From positions 186,001-250,000 of the forward strand of contig DUNO01000066.1 of NCBI GenBank assembly GCA_012839295.1: 64,000 bases of DNA, in the 5' to 3' direction. Shown one piece after another: positions 18,751 to 27,429 of this stretch; positions within the stretch are counted from its first letter, which is position 1; each line of letters begins with the position of its first letter. The DNA is from Clostridiales bacterium (GTDB lineage Bacteria > Bacillota > Clostridia > Lachnospirales > Lachnospiraceae). The translations under genes were made by a program, and so were the position numbers. The notes under the pieces were generated by a model. The model worked only from the letters and a program-made list of their open reading frames with translations, did no database searches and was not told the origin of the DNA.

Positions 18751-20043
18751 CTATTTTGACAATTGCACAACTTCATCGAAGCTATATTTACTTACAAAAT
18801 CCGAAAAGGTCTTATAATCCGAGCCAACTAGTATATCTAACGCCGACTTCGTATAAGCAGGAGACTCTTTAGAACTATCTACTGCATAATACTTTTGGAA
18901 TTCATCACTGCTTGCTGCTATCCAATATCCTTGGCTAAGAGCTAGTGCATAGCCTTCGTCTGTACGGATTGGATATCCATTTACCGTACTATACACTGCA
19001 GCAAAAACCGGCCCAATACTTGCTGAAAACTTTCCTGCCAAATAATCCAGCATTCCTGCATTCATAGCGTCCCCGTAGCTGCTTGCATATGCATCTACAC
19101 TGGCAATTTTTACATCAGCTCCCTTAATTGCTGCACCAAAGAAATCAGAACCGTTTCCAACTGCAAGAATAACTTGTAAGTCTTTTGTTTGCGCCATTTG
19201 GGCACATTGTGCAAACCATGCATCGTTCATATCATATCCGCCTACATAGGCAACTATGCTGAGTGAACCGATATTTCCCGTTTGAATGCCACTATCTGCA
19301 TAAATCTGTTGTACTATCGCCTCTTTCGTTGTTGCACCCAAATAATTTGCGTCGGCTCCACCTGCTTCAACCATGGCTGTCAGCATACCAGCAGCACGAT
19401 AAATATGCATATCAGTAAAATATGGAATAGCCCCACCGAAAATAGCATAGTTTGTATTTCCCAGATCTATGTAACGCTTCGCCATATCATATCCGGTCTG
19501 ATATTCATCCTCTAAAGAGGGGCCTATCGCACCTACATAGTATTCATTATCCTTGTATTTGTCATACTGCTCCTGTGTTAATGTTCCTGTTGCAACAGCA
19601 TAATATACTTTGGCACCCGCACATTGTTCAATCTGTGCAGGGCGATCAAAGGATGAAAAGGAAATAATAGCTTTACAATTGTTTGTAACTAATGTATCAA
19701 TAGCTGACTTCTCACCCGCCGCATCCTTTAATTCATCAGAATAAACAAATTCCACGTTATACTGCTTCTGGATGTAATCCGTATAGTAGGACCTGAAAGC
19801 TAATGCTTCTGGAGTTGTTGCGTCTGAAACTAATACACCAATCTTAATTGTTTTGCTGGTATCAATTTCAACTTTCTTGGCACCCTCTGTGACATCAGGT
19901 GTTACTTCTCCCTCCTGTGTTGGAGCCTCTGTGATGCCTATGTTGTCGGCGTTTCCCTTGTTTTCCGTTGTTTCTTTCCCGCAGCCTGATGCTAATGTCC
20001 CGACCATCATTAAACATAAGGCAAGTGCTAATACTTTTTTCAT
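18751..20043 (-). CDS. Substrate-binding lipoprotein of the CUT2-type importer
   Basis: A 430-residue lipoprotein: signal peptide with lipobox LASGC (cysteine at residue 21), an acidic Thr/Glu-rich linker to about residue 60, then a type-1 periplasmic-binding fold starting KIGVLVSDATTPEALAFRSYY. It is about 100 residues longer than RbsB-like proteins and more divergent, so its ligand may be larger than a monosaccharide. AGGAGG precedes the ATG by eight bases. It lies between two permease genes. Ligand unknown; the downstream NagZ-like GH3 suggests an N-acetylglucosamine-containing glycoside. Confidence 0.85.
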   Translation of the reverse strand: MKKVLALALCLMMVGTLASGCGKETTENKGNADNIGITEAPTQEGEVTPDVTEGAKKVEIDTSKTIKIGVLVSDATTPEALAFRSYYTDYIQKQYNVEFVYSDELKDAAGEKSAIDTLVTNNCKAIISFSSFDRPAQIEQCAGAKVYYAVATGTLTQEQYDKYKDNEYYVGAIGPSLEDEYQTGYDMAKRYIDLGNTNYAIFGGAIPYFTDMHIYRAAGMLTAMVEAGGADANYLGATTKEAIVQQIYADSGIQTGNIGSLSIVAYVGGYDMNDAWFAQCAQMAQTKDLQVILAVGNGSDFFGAAIKGADVKIASVDAYASSYGDAMNAGMLDYLAGKFSASIGPVFAAVYSTVNGYPIRTDEGYALALSQGYWIAASSDEFQKYYAVDSSKESPAYTKSALDILVGSDYKTFSDFVSKYSFDEVVQLSK

Positions 20044-20104
20044 ATCAATTTCCTCCTATTTTTTATGTATTTTAGGTGATAAACACAAAATACCAATAAT
20101 AAAA

Positions 20105-21064
20105 TTATCTAGGCAACATCTTCGCTCGCTGGTTACTGGTTGCTACAAATACTACAAATAGAAAAATAGCTGCTTTAACCATCTGTCCGATTCCCAGGTT
20201 TAAATTAAAAAGTATCATAATCTGACTTAAAAATGTCATAGAAAAAGCGCCAATTAAAGCAGCTGTAATCTTACTTCTTGCACCCCCGGAGACTGGCATC
20301 CCCCCAAAAACAATTGCAATAATTACATCCATTCCAACACTGGTAGCAGTATTTTTGGTAAGAGTTGGAGCATAAATAATGCAAAGAAAGGCACCTAATC
20401 CCACTCCTATGCCCGACATAACAAAGGCAACGATAGACATTTTCTTATCAGAGATTCCTGTTAGCTTAGCACATACTGGATTACTACCAAGGAATTTCTG
20501 TTTTCTACCTATTTTGGTAAAGTTAAACACAAAGATACAGAGAGCTTCAAATAAAAACAACACTAAGACCTTAATTCCCAAGTTATCTAATCCTGCTACA
20601 GCCTCTGAAGGCACTGCGATTTGTGAACCCGTTCCATTTGCACTGATAAGCATTAGCACCACCGCATTTAAAATACTGAGCATAGCTATCGTAGTCACAA
20701 ATACAGGCAGGTTAAATACCGAAGCTAAAACGGAGTTAAACAACGCGACCAATACTGCTATACCAACGCACACCGCAAGCATTAACAAAATACTTTTTGT
20801 CGCATTATAAACAATTCCTCCAAGTAGGGCACTAACTGCGACCGAAGCTCCTAAACTGATGTCAAATGATCCGAGTGTATATATAAACACCGCTCCTGTT
20901 GCAACAATGGCGACTACCACAGATTGATTAATGATCGCTTTCATTCCATAAGCCACATTAATATCCTTAATCGTACCTACCATATAGAAAACTGCAAATA
21001 GAATAAGTAAAGCAACTACCGGAGCTATCTTTAATATTTGTTTCTGTACATCAATTTTTTTCAT
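20105..21064 (-). CDS. Ribose-type (CUT2) ABC transporter permease, first of two
   Basis: A 319-residue RbsC-family membrane protein with eight or more hydrophobic segments. It has the conserved YTLGSFDISLGASVAVSALL segment and FGGMPVSGGARSKITAALIGA near the C-terminus, close to the family motif. AGAGGAAG precedes the ATG. It follows the ATPase by 15 bp and precedes the lipoprotein. Paired with the permease at 17690-18691. Confidence 0.87.
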   Translation of the reverse strand: MKKIDVQKQILKIAPVVALLILFAVFYMVGTIKDINVAYGMKAIINQSVVVAIVATGAVFIYTLGSFDISLGASVAVSALLGGIVYNATKSILLMLAVCVGIAVLVALFNSVLASVFNLPVFVTTIAMLSILNAVVLMLISANGTGSQIAVPSEAVAGLDNLGIKVLVLFLFEALCIFVFNFTKIGRKQKFLGSNPVCAKLTGISDKKMSIVAFVMSGIGVGLGAFLCIIYAPTLTKNTATSVGMDVIIAIVFGGMPVSGGARSKITAALIGAFSMTFLSQIMILFNLNLGIGQMVKAAIFLFVVFVATSNQRAKMLPR

Positions 21065-21079
21065 ATAATTCTTCCTCTT

Positions 21080-22603
21080 CTAAATCATATACTGGATAAT
21101 GTCAGCCTCACACAATTCCTTACTGCGGGGAAACTCTTTCATTATTCTTCCGTCTTTCATTACTACAAGCCTGTCTGCCATGCCTATTAATTCTGACATT
21201 TCCTCCGAAATAATTATGATGGACTTTCCTGCTTTTTTCATGGTATACATCAGCTGATACATGGCTTGCTTCACACCAATATCAACACCTCTGGTCGGAC
21301 AGTCAAGTATCAATATTTCGCTTCCTCTTCCTATCCACTTACCAAAAACAACTTTTTGCTTATTTCCTCCAGACAGGGCAGAAACATATTGGTCTTTATC
21401 AGTACACTTGATACTCAAGCTATCAATTTGTTCTTGTACATATTTACTTTCCTTGTTAGGTAAGACCAAAAAATTATTTACAGCAAATTCATCCAATCCA
21501 GCAATCGCAATATTGTCTCTTATGCTCGCATTAAGACATAGCGATTCGATATCCCTGTCTTTTGCAACATAGCCCATCTTCTGTTTCATTGCTTCTGCTT
21601 CATCTTTAATGTTTTTACCATGTACCAGAACCTCTCCGGCATCTGGCATTATGGATCGAAACAGAACTTTTCCCAGTTCGTGCATGCCGCAATGGGAAAG
21701 CCCTCCAATTCCTAAAATTTCCCCCTTATGTAATTGCAGATTAAAGTCTTTTAGCCGGTTGTTTAGCTGTACATTCTTTATCTCCAGGACAACTTCACTT
21801 TCATAACTCCCATCATAATCACTACGATAGTAGTCACCTTGAAGCTCCCTACCGATCATGCTTGTTTTTATCAACTGTTCATCAAATTCATCCTTTTTAA
21901 AAGTGATAATAATTTTACCGTCCCTGAGTATTGTCAAAGCATCGCATACTCTTATGATTTCATCCAAGTCATGGGAAATGAAAATAACCGCTTTATTTTC
22001 TTCTTTCATCCGATTCATGATTTTATAGATGATATCACGGCCAATTTGTGAAAGTGCTGTTGTTGTTTCATCCACAATTAATACATCCGGATTCTTATTT
22101 ATTATTTTTGCAATTTCTATTAATTTTCTGTCCTGTAAATCCAGGGCACCTGTTAGCATCTCAGGAGCAATATGAGTTACTCCGATATTATCCAGGACTT
22201 TCTCTGCAGCAGCCATCATCTGCCTCCGCCTAATAAATCCCCACTTCCTTCCGTTTCCAGCTGAAAAGCTTTTAAACTTTTCGTATTCCCCAATAAAAAT
22301 ATTTTCCGCAACTGTTATGCCCGGTACCGTCCCATTCTCCTGAACAATCATTCCTATCCCATGATCCAGTGCATACAGCATGGAATCCGGCTGCCACTTT
22401 TCTCCCCTGAAAATCATTTCGCCACTATCTGCTCTTTGCATTCCTGATATTATGGATGTTACTGTAGATTTCCCTGACCCATTCTCGCCGATTAACCCTA
22501 TAATTTGCCCCCGGTTTATCGTGATATTTACATTATTTAAGGCTATTGTAGAACCAAATCGTTTTTCCATATGTTTTACTTCAATAATTGTATCTTTTAC
22601 CAT
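21080..22603 (-). CDS. CUT2-type sugar ABC transporter ATPase with two unequal nucleotide-binding domains
   Basis: A 507-residue RbsA/MglA-type double ATPase. Domain 1 has a canonical Walker A (GENGSGKST), Walker B with glutamate (LIVDETTTAL) and switch histidine (FISHDLDE), but a ruined signature (LDLQDRKLIEIAK in place of LSxGQ). Domain 2 has a good signature (LSGGNKQKVV), but no Walker A lysine (GLSHCGMHELGK), cysteine in place of the catalytic glutamate (LILDCPTRG) and SEEM in place of the switch histidine. Thus one composite site (Walker motifs of domain 1 with signature of domain 2) looks functional and the other dead. The degenerate second Walker A is normal for RbsA; the loss of the first signature and second Walker B glutamate is not. 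The start is the ATG of MVKDTIIEV, eight bases after AAAGG. First gene of its operon. Confidence 0.9.
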   Translation of the reverse strand: MVKDTIIEVKHMEKRFGSTIALNNVNITINRGQIIGLIGENGSGKSTVTSIISGMQRADSGEMIFRGEKWQPDSMLYALDHGIGMIVQENGTVPGITVAENIFIGEYEKFKSFSAGNGRKWGFIRRRQMMAAAEKVLDNIGVTHIAPEMLTGALDLQDRKLIEIAKIINKNPDVLIVDETTTALSQIGRDIIYKIMNRMKEENKAVIFISHDLDEIIRVCDALTILRDGKIIITFKKDEFDEQLIKTSMIGRELQGDYYRSDYDGSYESEVVLEIKNVQLNNRLKDFNLQLHKGEILGIGGLSHCGMHELGKVLFRSIMPDAGEVLVHGKNIKDEAEAMKQKMGYVAKDRDIESLCLNASIRDNIAIAGLDEFAVNNFLVLPNKESKYVQEQIDSLSIKCTDKDQYVSALSGGNKQKVVFGKWIGRGSEILILDCPTRGVDIGVKQAMYQLMYTMKKAGKSIIIISEEMSELIGMADRLVVMKDGRIMKEFPRSKELCEADIIQYMI

Positions 22604-22688
22604 CCCTAATGCCTTTCTGCGTCTATGTATGCTTTTAATCATGAATCAAAATATGTTTAATTTTTTGTTATTCCTTTCTTTAATAACC

Positions 22689-22716
22689 ATTATACATTTG
22701 CCATACTTTGAAACAA
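22689..22716 (-). promoter_or_regulatory. Promoter of the CUT2/GH3 operon
   Basis: On the minus strand TTGTTT (22716-22711) and TATAAT (22694-22689), preceded by TG, are 16 bp apart and about 86 bp before the ATPase start. It is divergent from, and 45 bp away from, the araC promoter, so both may be controlled from the shared region. Confidence 0.6.
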
Positions 22717-22738
22717 TTGTCTGTATTAATCAATATTA

Positions 22739-22767
22739 TTGACTTTTTTTAACCATCATATTATAAT
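22739..22767 (+). promoter_or_regulatory. Promoter of the AraC-family gene
   Basis: TTGACT (22739-22744) and TATAAT (22762-22767) are exactly 17 bp apart, leaving a 5' leader of about 110 bases before the ATG. The shared 283-bp divergent region is AT-rich. Confidence 0.7.
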
Positions 22768-22886
22768 CCATATATATCTATTGATACATATTAACATATT
22801 ACTGCATTGTACATTTTTTACACCATTAAAGACGGCACAGGGAACCAAATATATCAAATTCATTATAAATCGGGGGGGATGAGTAT

Positions 22887-23933
22887 ATGGATATGTCTGC
22901 ATTACAGGCGACTTTATATAATCTGAATGAAGATGAATTATTTTATCGGAAATATTATTTTGCAAGGCAACAAGAATATTCTCTTAAAAATTTCATCGCT
23001 ACATTAGACATGAACTATGTCAAGGCAAGAAATCTTCTGATATCAGAACTACCAGAAACAATTCCACCAGAATATGAAGACGAGTGGTATTTTGATTTGA
23101 ATAACAGCCAAAGTATATCCATACTGAAACATAACTGTTATTCCCCTGCAATCCCACACCACCATACTTTTTTTGAATTAATTTATGTTTATGACGGTAA
23201 ATGCAACCAGTCCATCGGAGATAGTAAAATCAAAATGCGTACCGGTGATTTTTGTATCATACCTCCCGGCGTAACGCATACGATAGAAGTGTTTGATGAG
23301 AGCGTTATTATCGATATTTTAATCCGCAAAAATACTTTAGAAAATATTTTCTTTAATTTTTTAAGAAACGATAATATACTTACCATGTTTTTTCTTAACA
23401 ATATTTATTCAAAGAATGTAAATGATTATATTATATTTCACTCTGGCGACGATTATCATATCAGGACTGCTATATCCTATATGTTACTGGAATATATTAA
23501 TAAGGATCAGTATTATTATCAAATGATGAGTAATACAATCATGAATGTATTTGGATTACTGTTAAGAAATTACGAGAAGAATGTGGAGCTACCTTCCATT
23601 GTAAAAAAATCTGATGTACAACGATTTGCACTTGTTCGTTTTATACAAGATAACCATGCAAATGTTACCCTGGAGGATATCTCTAAGAAATTTCATTTTA
23701 CACCGGAATATACTTCCAAGCTTATTAAAGCTACTACTGGTTATACATTTACTCATATTTTACAAAAAATCAGGATGGAAAAAGCGAAATCACTTCTATT
23801 AGATACCAATCTTTCCGTTAGCAGTATAGGACTACAAATTGGTTATGAGACAACAGAGCATTTTATACGCACCTTCAAAAAAAACCAGCAAATGACTCCG
23901 ACAGAATTCAGAAAAAGCAAAGATTTATTTTAG
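22887..23933 (+). CDS. AraC-family transcriptional regulator with cupin sensor
   Basis: A 348-residue one-component regulator. An N-terminal helical stretch (1-75) precedes a cupin-like sugar-binding domain (about 85-180; PHHHTFFELIYVYDGKCNQSI, then TGDFCIIPPGVTHTIEV) and a C-terminal double helix-turn-helix (about 245-345; VTLEDISKKFHFTPEYTSKLIKATTG and SVSSIGLQIGYETTEHFIRTFKK). GGGGGGGA precedes the ATG. It is transcribed divergently from the CUT2/GH3 operon and is its obvious candidate activator, probably responding to the imported sugar. It could also act on the GH30 gene that converges on it from the other side. Confidence 0.9.
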   Translation: MDMSALQATLYNLNEDELFYRKYYFARQQEYSLKNFIATLDMNYVKARNLLISELPETIPPEYEDEWYFDLNNSQSISILKHNCYSPAIPHHHTFFELIYVYDGKCNQSIGDSKIKMRTGDFCIIPPGVTHTIEVFDESVIIDILIRKNTLENIFFNFLRNDNILTMFFLNNIYSKNVNDYIIFHSGDDYHIRTAISYMLLEYINKDQYYYQMMSNTIMNVFGLLLRNYEKNVELPSIVKKSDVQRFALVRFIQDNHANVTLEDISKKFHFTPEYTSKLIKATTGYTFTHILQKIRMEKAKSLLLDTNLSVSSIGLQIGYETTEHFIRTFKKNQQMTPTEFRKSKDLF

Positions 23934-23973
23934 CGTTTCATAAACGTGCTCCGTGCTCCATCGGGCACACAGC

Positions 23974-24015
23974 AACAAAAAGCATCACCCCCGATGTTGG
24001 ATGATGCTTTTTGTT
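23974..24015. terminator. Bidirectional terminator between araC and GH30 genes
   Basis: AACAAAAAGCATC / GATGCTTTTTGTT stem with A- and T-runs on both sides, between two convergent genes, 40 bp after the araC stop and 21 bp before the GH30 stop. Serves both. Confidence 0.85.
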
Positions 24016-24036
24016 TTATTAGCTCTTTACTTTTTC

Positions 24037-27000
24037 TTATTTCAAATATAAATTAAGCTCTGCAATTGACCACCAGTTAGGCGCTTGACCAGTTTGGTTG
24101 ATTCTTAAATATCTAGCAGATACATCAGAGAATTGTATCCTGGTCACTACATCATATCCATAGGCAGTAGCAACCTCCATCCAGTTTGTACCATCTTGTG
24201 AAACAGAAACACTTAACTGCCGCCCATAATCCTCTTTATAATCATGTATCCCACAGTTCAAGGTAACCGTATTAAAAGTCTGTGGTGAACCCAGATCAAC
24301 CTGGAACCATTCGGAACCTGTCTGCGCTATGCCAGAGCTCCATCGTGAGGCCGTATTGTTTATGGAATCTCCACCACCAAAGGATCTGGGATTTTCTCTT
24401 GGCTGCATAAGCTGACCATCAATAGCAACATTGGGATCTCCTCCAATTTCCGTACTGGAAGCTGTTGCAATCCATCCCTGATGGCTAAGTCTAATCCCTA
24501 AATCAGGTGCGCTTTCCACACCATATAAATTAAGTTCTGCAATAGACCAGCTGCTTGCAGCCGATCCAATTTGTGTGATCTTGACATAACGTGCTGCACT
24601 TGCGGTGAAGCTAATATTGTTATCCGCATTCGGAATACTTCCTTGAGCTACTGTATTCCAGGTTACTCCATCCAAAGAAAGCTCTACCCGATATACATTG
24701 GGATAATTATCTAAATAATTGCCTGCATTTAATCCAACACCAGTCAAGATATTGATCTTTCCCATATCGGCTCTGAACCATTCTCCGCCTGTTTGTATTG
24801 TTCCTGCACTCCATCTTGTAGCATTGCTACCATCAAATACATTTGCTTCGGATGAACCGCTGGCTGTCCCCGATGCTGTTGCGCTCCAACCAACTCTGGG
24901 TAAAATAATTGGGTTCTGATTGAATACCCTGAATTCAGATATTGACCAATAATTAGAGGGAGCCGTATCTGTTTGAACAATTTTAATGTATCTTGCCGTC
25001 ACACTCTGGAAGCTGACCTGTACTTTCTCAGCAATACCTACTCCACTGGCAATCGGATTACCCCAGTTTGTCCCGTTGCCCGATACATACAGTTCATATC
25101 CTCTTGGATAATCATTATCATTCCTTCCTGCATCAATTTCAATTTTATTAAAGGTTTTTAATTCTCCCAAGTCGACGGTAAACCATTGTCCATTTTCCTG
25201 TGAGGTTCCATTTGCCCACCTGGTCGTTGCTTTACCGTCAATGGCATTGCTTGCAACGCTGTATGCATCTGTATGAGAAGCCACCGCCGTCCAATTTGTG
25301 TTTGGAAGCAAGCCACCTTTTGTATTATATACCGAAATATCAGCTATGGTCCACCAATGAGGTGCTGCACCAGTGATTTTAATCTGTATATACTGCTTTG
25401 TTTGTGATGCAAAGGTTATATTTGTCATGTTTGGACTTCCTGAGCCTGTCGCAATAGCATTTCCCCAGTTTGTTCCATCCGCTGAAGTATAAAGTTCGTA
25501 TACAACCGGGCAGTCATCTGCAAGTCTTCCACTATTAAGTGTCACCTGATCGAAGGTTTGTACGGAACCAAGATTTAATGTAAATGTTTGTCCATTTGCT
25601 TCATCTATACCACTTGTCCAAAAGGTATCCGTATTGCCGTCAATTGCTTGTGCAGCCGTAAATGCTGCATGCGTATTGGATGCCGTTGCCGTCCAATTGT
25701 CTTTATCCAAAGCTTCTCCGGTCGTTGGTGTATAAACATAGGTAGCCACAGTATCCCCAGGAATGGTATCTGTTATCTCTCCCTCAGGAGTAACGATTTT
25801 TATAGTTTTCGCCGGGGTATTCATGTCAACTGAATTCATTATTTCTGCAATTCTGTTAGAAACAACGATAACAATTGTTCCATCAGGATTCTTAAACGCT
25901 ACATTTGATACGTTTTCAGCCGAAACTTCATTGCTGTCAATCCTAACGGCACCAGCCTGGATATATCTCGAAAATTGCCCAAAATGATAATACCAGTTAT
26001 TAAGCTGGTAGGTACTGGCACCGGGAGTTCCTGCCCACGAGACCTGTGCCTCGGTAAAATAGTCAGGATCCTCTTCTGCATTCCTATCTTGATCCTGCCA
26101 TACACCCGGGCCGGGACCAGGATTCATGAATTCACGAAAGGTCACCCAATACATATAATAGCTCATGTAGTTTCGCATATATTCAATAATCTTTGAAGCC
26201 CCATGTGTCATCTCATCAATTCCGCTTGTCGTATCCGGATATTGATAGTGAAGAGCTGTTGATTCTGTCAATTCATACTGGGAATAGTTATGGAATGCGA
26301 AGGAATCAACGGCTGAAGAAACATTTGCATTGTTCTTTAGAACAGTCGCATAGTCTACGGAGACATTATCATTATCGTCAACGCCCCATATCTTAGTATC
26401 AATATCATTATTCTCAAAGGTCTGTACTAAAATTTCAGCAAATGCTTCATACTGACTTGTGGAAAAACCAGTAGTCGGAAACATATATTCAATTGATGGT
26501 TCGTTTGTAACTGATATGGCGTAAATAGGAATTCCCAGTGCTTTATACGCCTGGATAAACTTTACATAATAGTTTGCCATAGCTTGATAATATTGAGGGT
26601 AAACTGTTCCTCCCCAGAATATGGTGCCAGACGTCTTCATCCATGCTGGTGGTGACCACAAACATGCCATATATTTCACATCAGGGTTTATTTGTAGCAC
26701 CTGTTGCAGCAACGCAATCTTTCCGCTATCAATATCCCTTTGTATAGAAAAATTAGTTAGATCCGGGTCGGTTTCACCTGGCGGCATATCATCATATGTC
26801 CAGGATCCATGATCGGGGAATTCATCCGCAACGTATTCTGGATAAAAATCACAATGTCCGATCGGAATCCTTACCAAGTTATAATTATTGCCTGATGCAG
26901 GATTAAATAAAGCGTTTAAAGCTGCTGCCCTGTCCGCCTCTGATAAACGGGTGAATTCATAAACCGAAGTATTTTCCAGGGATCCACCAAAACCTAGCCA

Positions 27001-27258
27001 AGATTGATAGGTAATTGACGGATCAATGGTAATCGTACCGTCCGCCGTATTATTACTAACAGGCGTAAAAGTCTTATCCATTTGTTGCGTAAGTCGGTTA
27101 TTTGTATCTGTATCATTGTAAGAGCTGTAAATCACTTCTACACTAACGTTCTGGCCAGTAGTGCTCGCCTGTACTGGAGTAGGAGTATAATGAAATCCTG
27201 TTACTAATAATGTTGTTACTAATAACGGTGCAAATATTTGTTTCGTTTTCGATCGCAT
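24037..27258 (-). CDS. Secreted GH30-family hydrolase with four discoidin (F5/8 type C, CBM32-like) domains
   Basis: A 1073-residue exported enzyme. Signal peptide 1 to about 31 (cleavage near PVQA-STTG). GH30 catalytic region about 70-510: WLGFGGSLENTSVYEF, LVRIPIGHCDFYPEY, CLWSPPAWMKTSG, acid/base E253 in VTNEPSIEYMFP, candidate nucleophile E349 in GIDEMTHGAS. This last assignment is by position, and the surrounding sequence departs from the common GH30 motif. Four F5/8 type C domains follow (about 520-650, 651-785, 786-920, 925-1073), each with the WTAxAS...IDG...W...G..Q.F..D.G pattern and ending WWSIAELNLY or similar. No anchor (LPXTG, SLH, dockerin) is seen, so it is probably released. 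GH30 members include beta-1,6-glucanases, glucosylceramidases and xylanases; the substrate is not determined. The start is the ATG after AAGGGGGT; in-frame codons upstream lack a ribosome binding site. Confidence 0.88.
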   Translation of the reverse strand: MRSKTKQIFAPLLVTTLLVTGFHYTPTPVQASTTGQNVSVEVIYSSYNDTDTNNRLTQQMDKTFTPVSNNTADGTITIDPSITYQSWLGFGGSLENTSVYEFTRLSEADRAAALNALFNPASGNNYNLVRIPIGHCDFYPEYVADEFPDHGSWTYDDMPPGETDPDLTNFSIQRDIDSGKIALLQQVLQINPDVKYMACLWSPPAWMKTSGTIFWGGTVYPQYYQAMANYYVKFIQAYKALGIPIYAISVTNEPSIEYMFPTTGFSTSQYEAFAEILVQTFENNDIDTKIWGVDDNDNVSVDYATVLKNNANVSSAVDSFAFHNYSQYELTESTALHYQYPDTTSGIDEMTHGASKIIEYMRNYMSYYMYWVTFREFMNPGPGPGVWQDQDRNAEEDPDYFTEAQVSWAGTPGASTYQLNNWYYHFGQFSRYIQAGAVRIDSNEVSAENVSNVAFKNPDGTIVIVVSNRIAEIMNSVDMNTPAKTIKIVTPEGEITDTIPGDTVATYVYTPTTGEALDKDNWTATASNTHAAFTAAQAIDGNTDTFWTSGIDEANGQTFTLNLGSVQTFDQVTLNSGRLADDCPVVYELYTSADGTNWGNAIATGSGSPNMTNITFASQTKQYIQIKITGAAPHWWTIADISVYNTKGGLLPNTNWTAVASHTDAYSVASNAIDGKATTRWANGTSQENGQWFTVDLGELKTFNKIEIDAGRNDNDYPRGYELYVSGNGTNWGNPIASGVGIAEKVQVSFQSVTARYIKIVQTDTAPSNYWSISEFRVFNQNPIILPRVGWSATASGTASGSSEANVFDGSNATRWSAGTIQTGGEWFRADMGKINILTGVGLNAGNYLDNYPNVYRVELSLDGVTWNTVAQGSIPNADNNISFTASAARYVKITQIGSAASSWSIAELNLYGVESAPDLGIRLSHQGWIATASSTEIGGDPNVAIDGQLMQPRENPRSFGGGDSINNTASRWSSGIAQTGSEWFQVDLGSPQTFNTVTLNCGIHDYKEDYGRQLSVSVSQDGTNWMEVATAYGYDVVTRIQFSDVSARYLRINQTGQAPNWWSIAELNLYLK

Positions 27259-27429
27259 GATAAACCCCCTTTGTATTGTAATATACCTACACATTTTAAT
27301 AAACTTACACAAGCTTTAATTTTTCAACCGTATATACGTTTAACATACAATCATAAGCATCCCCCCTTGTATCTTGACAAATAATCTTTTGTTCAACATT
27401 TGTTCTCCACCCATATTCCGATATATTAC

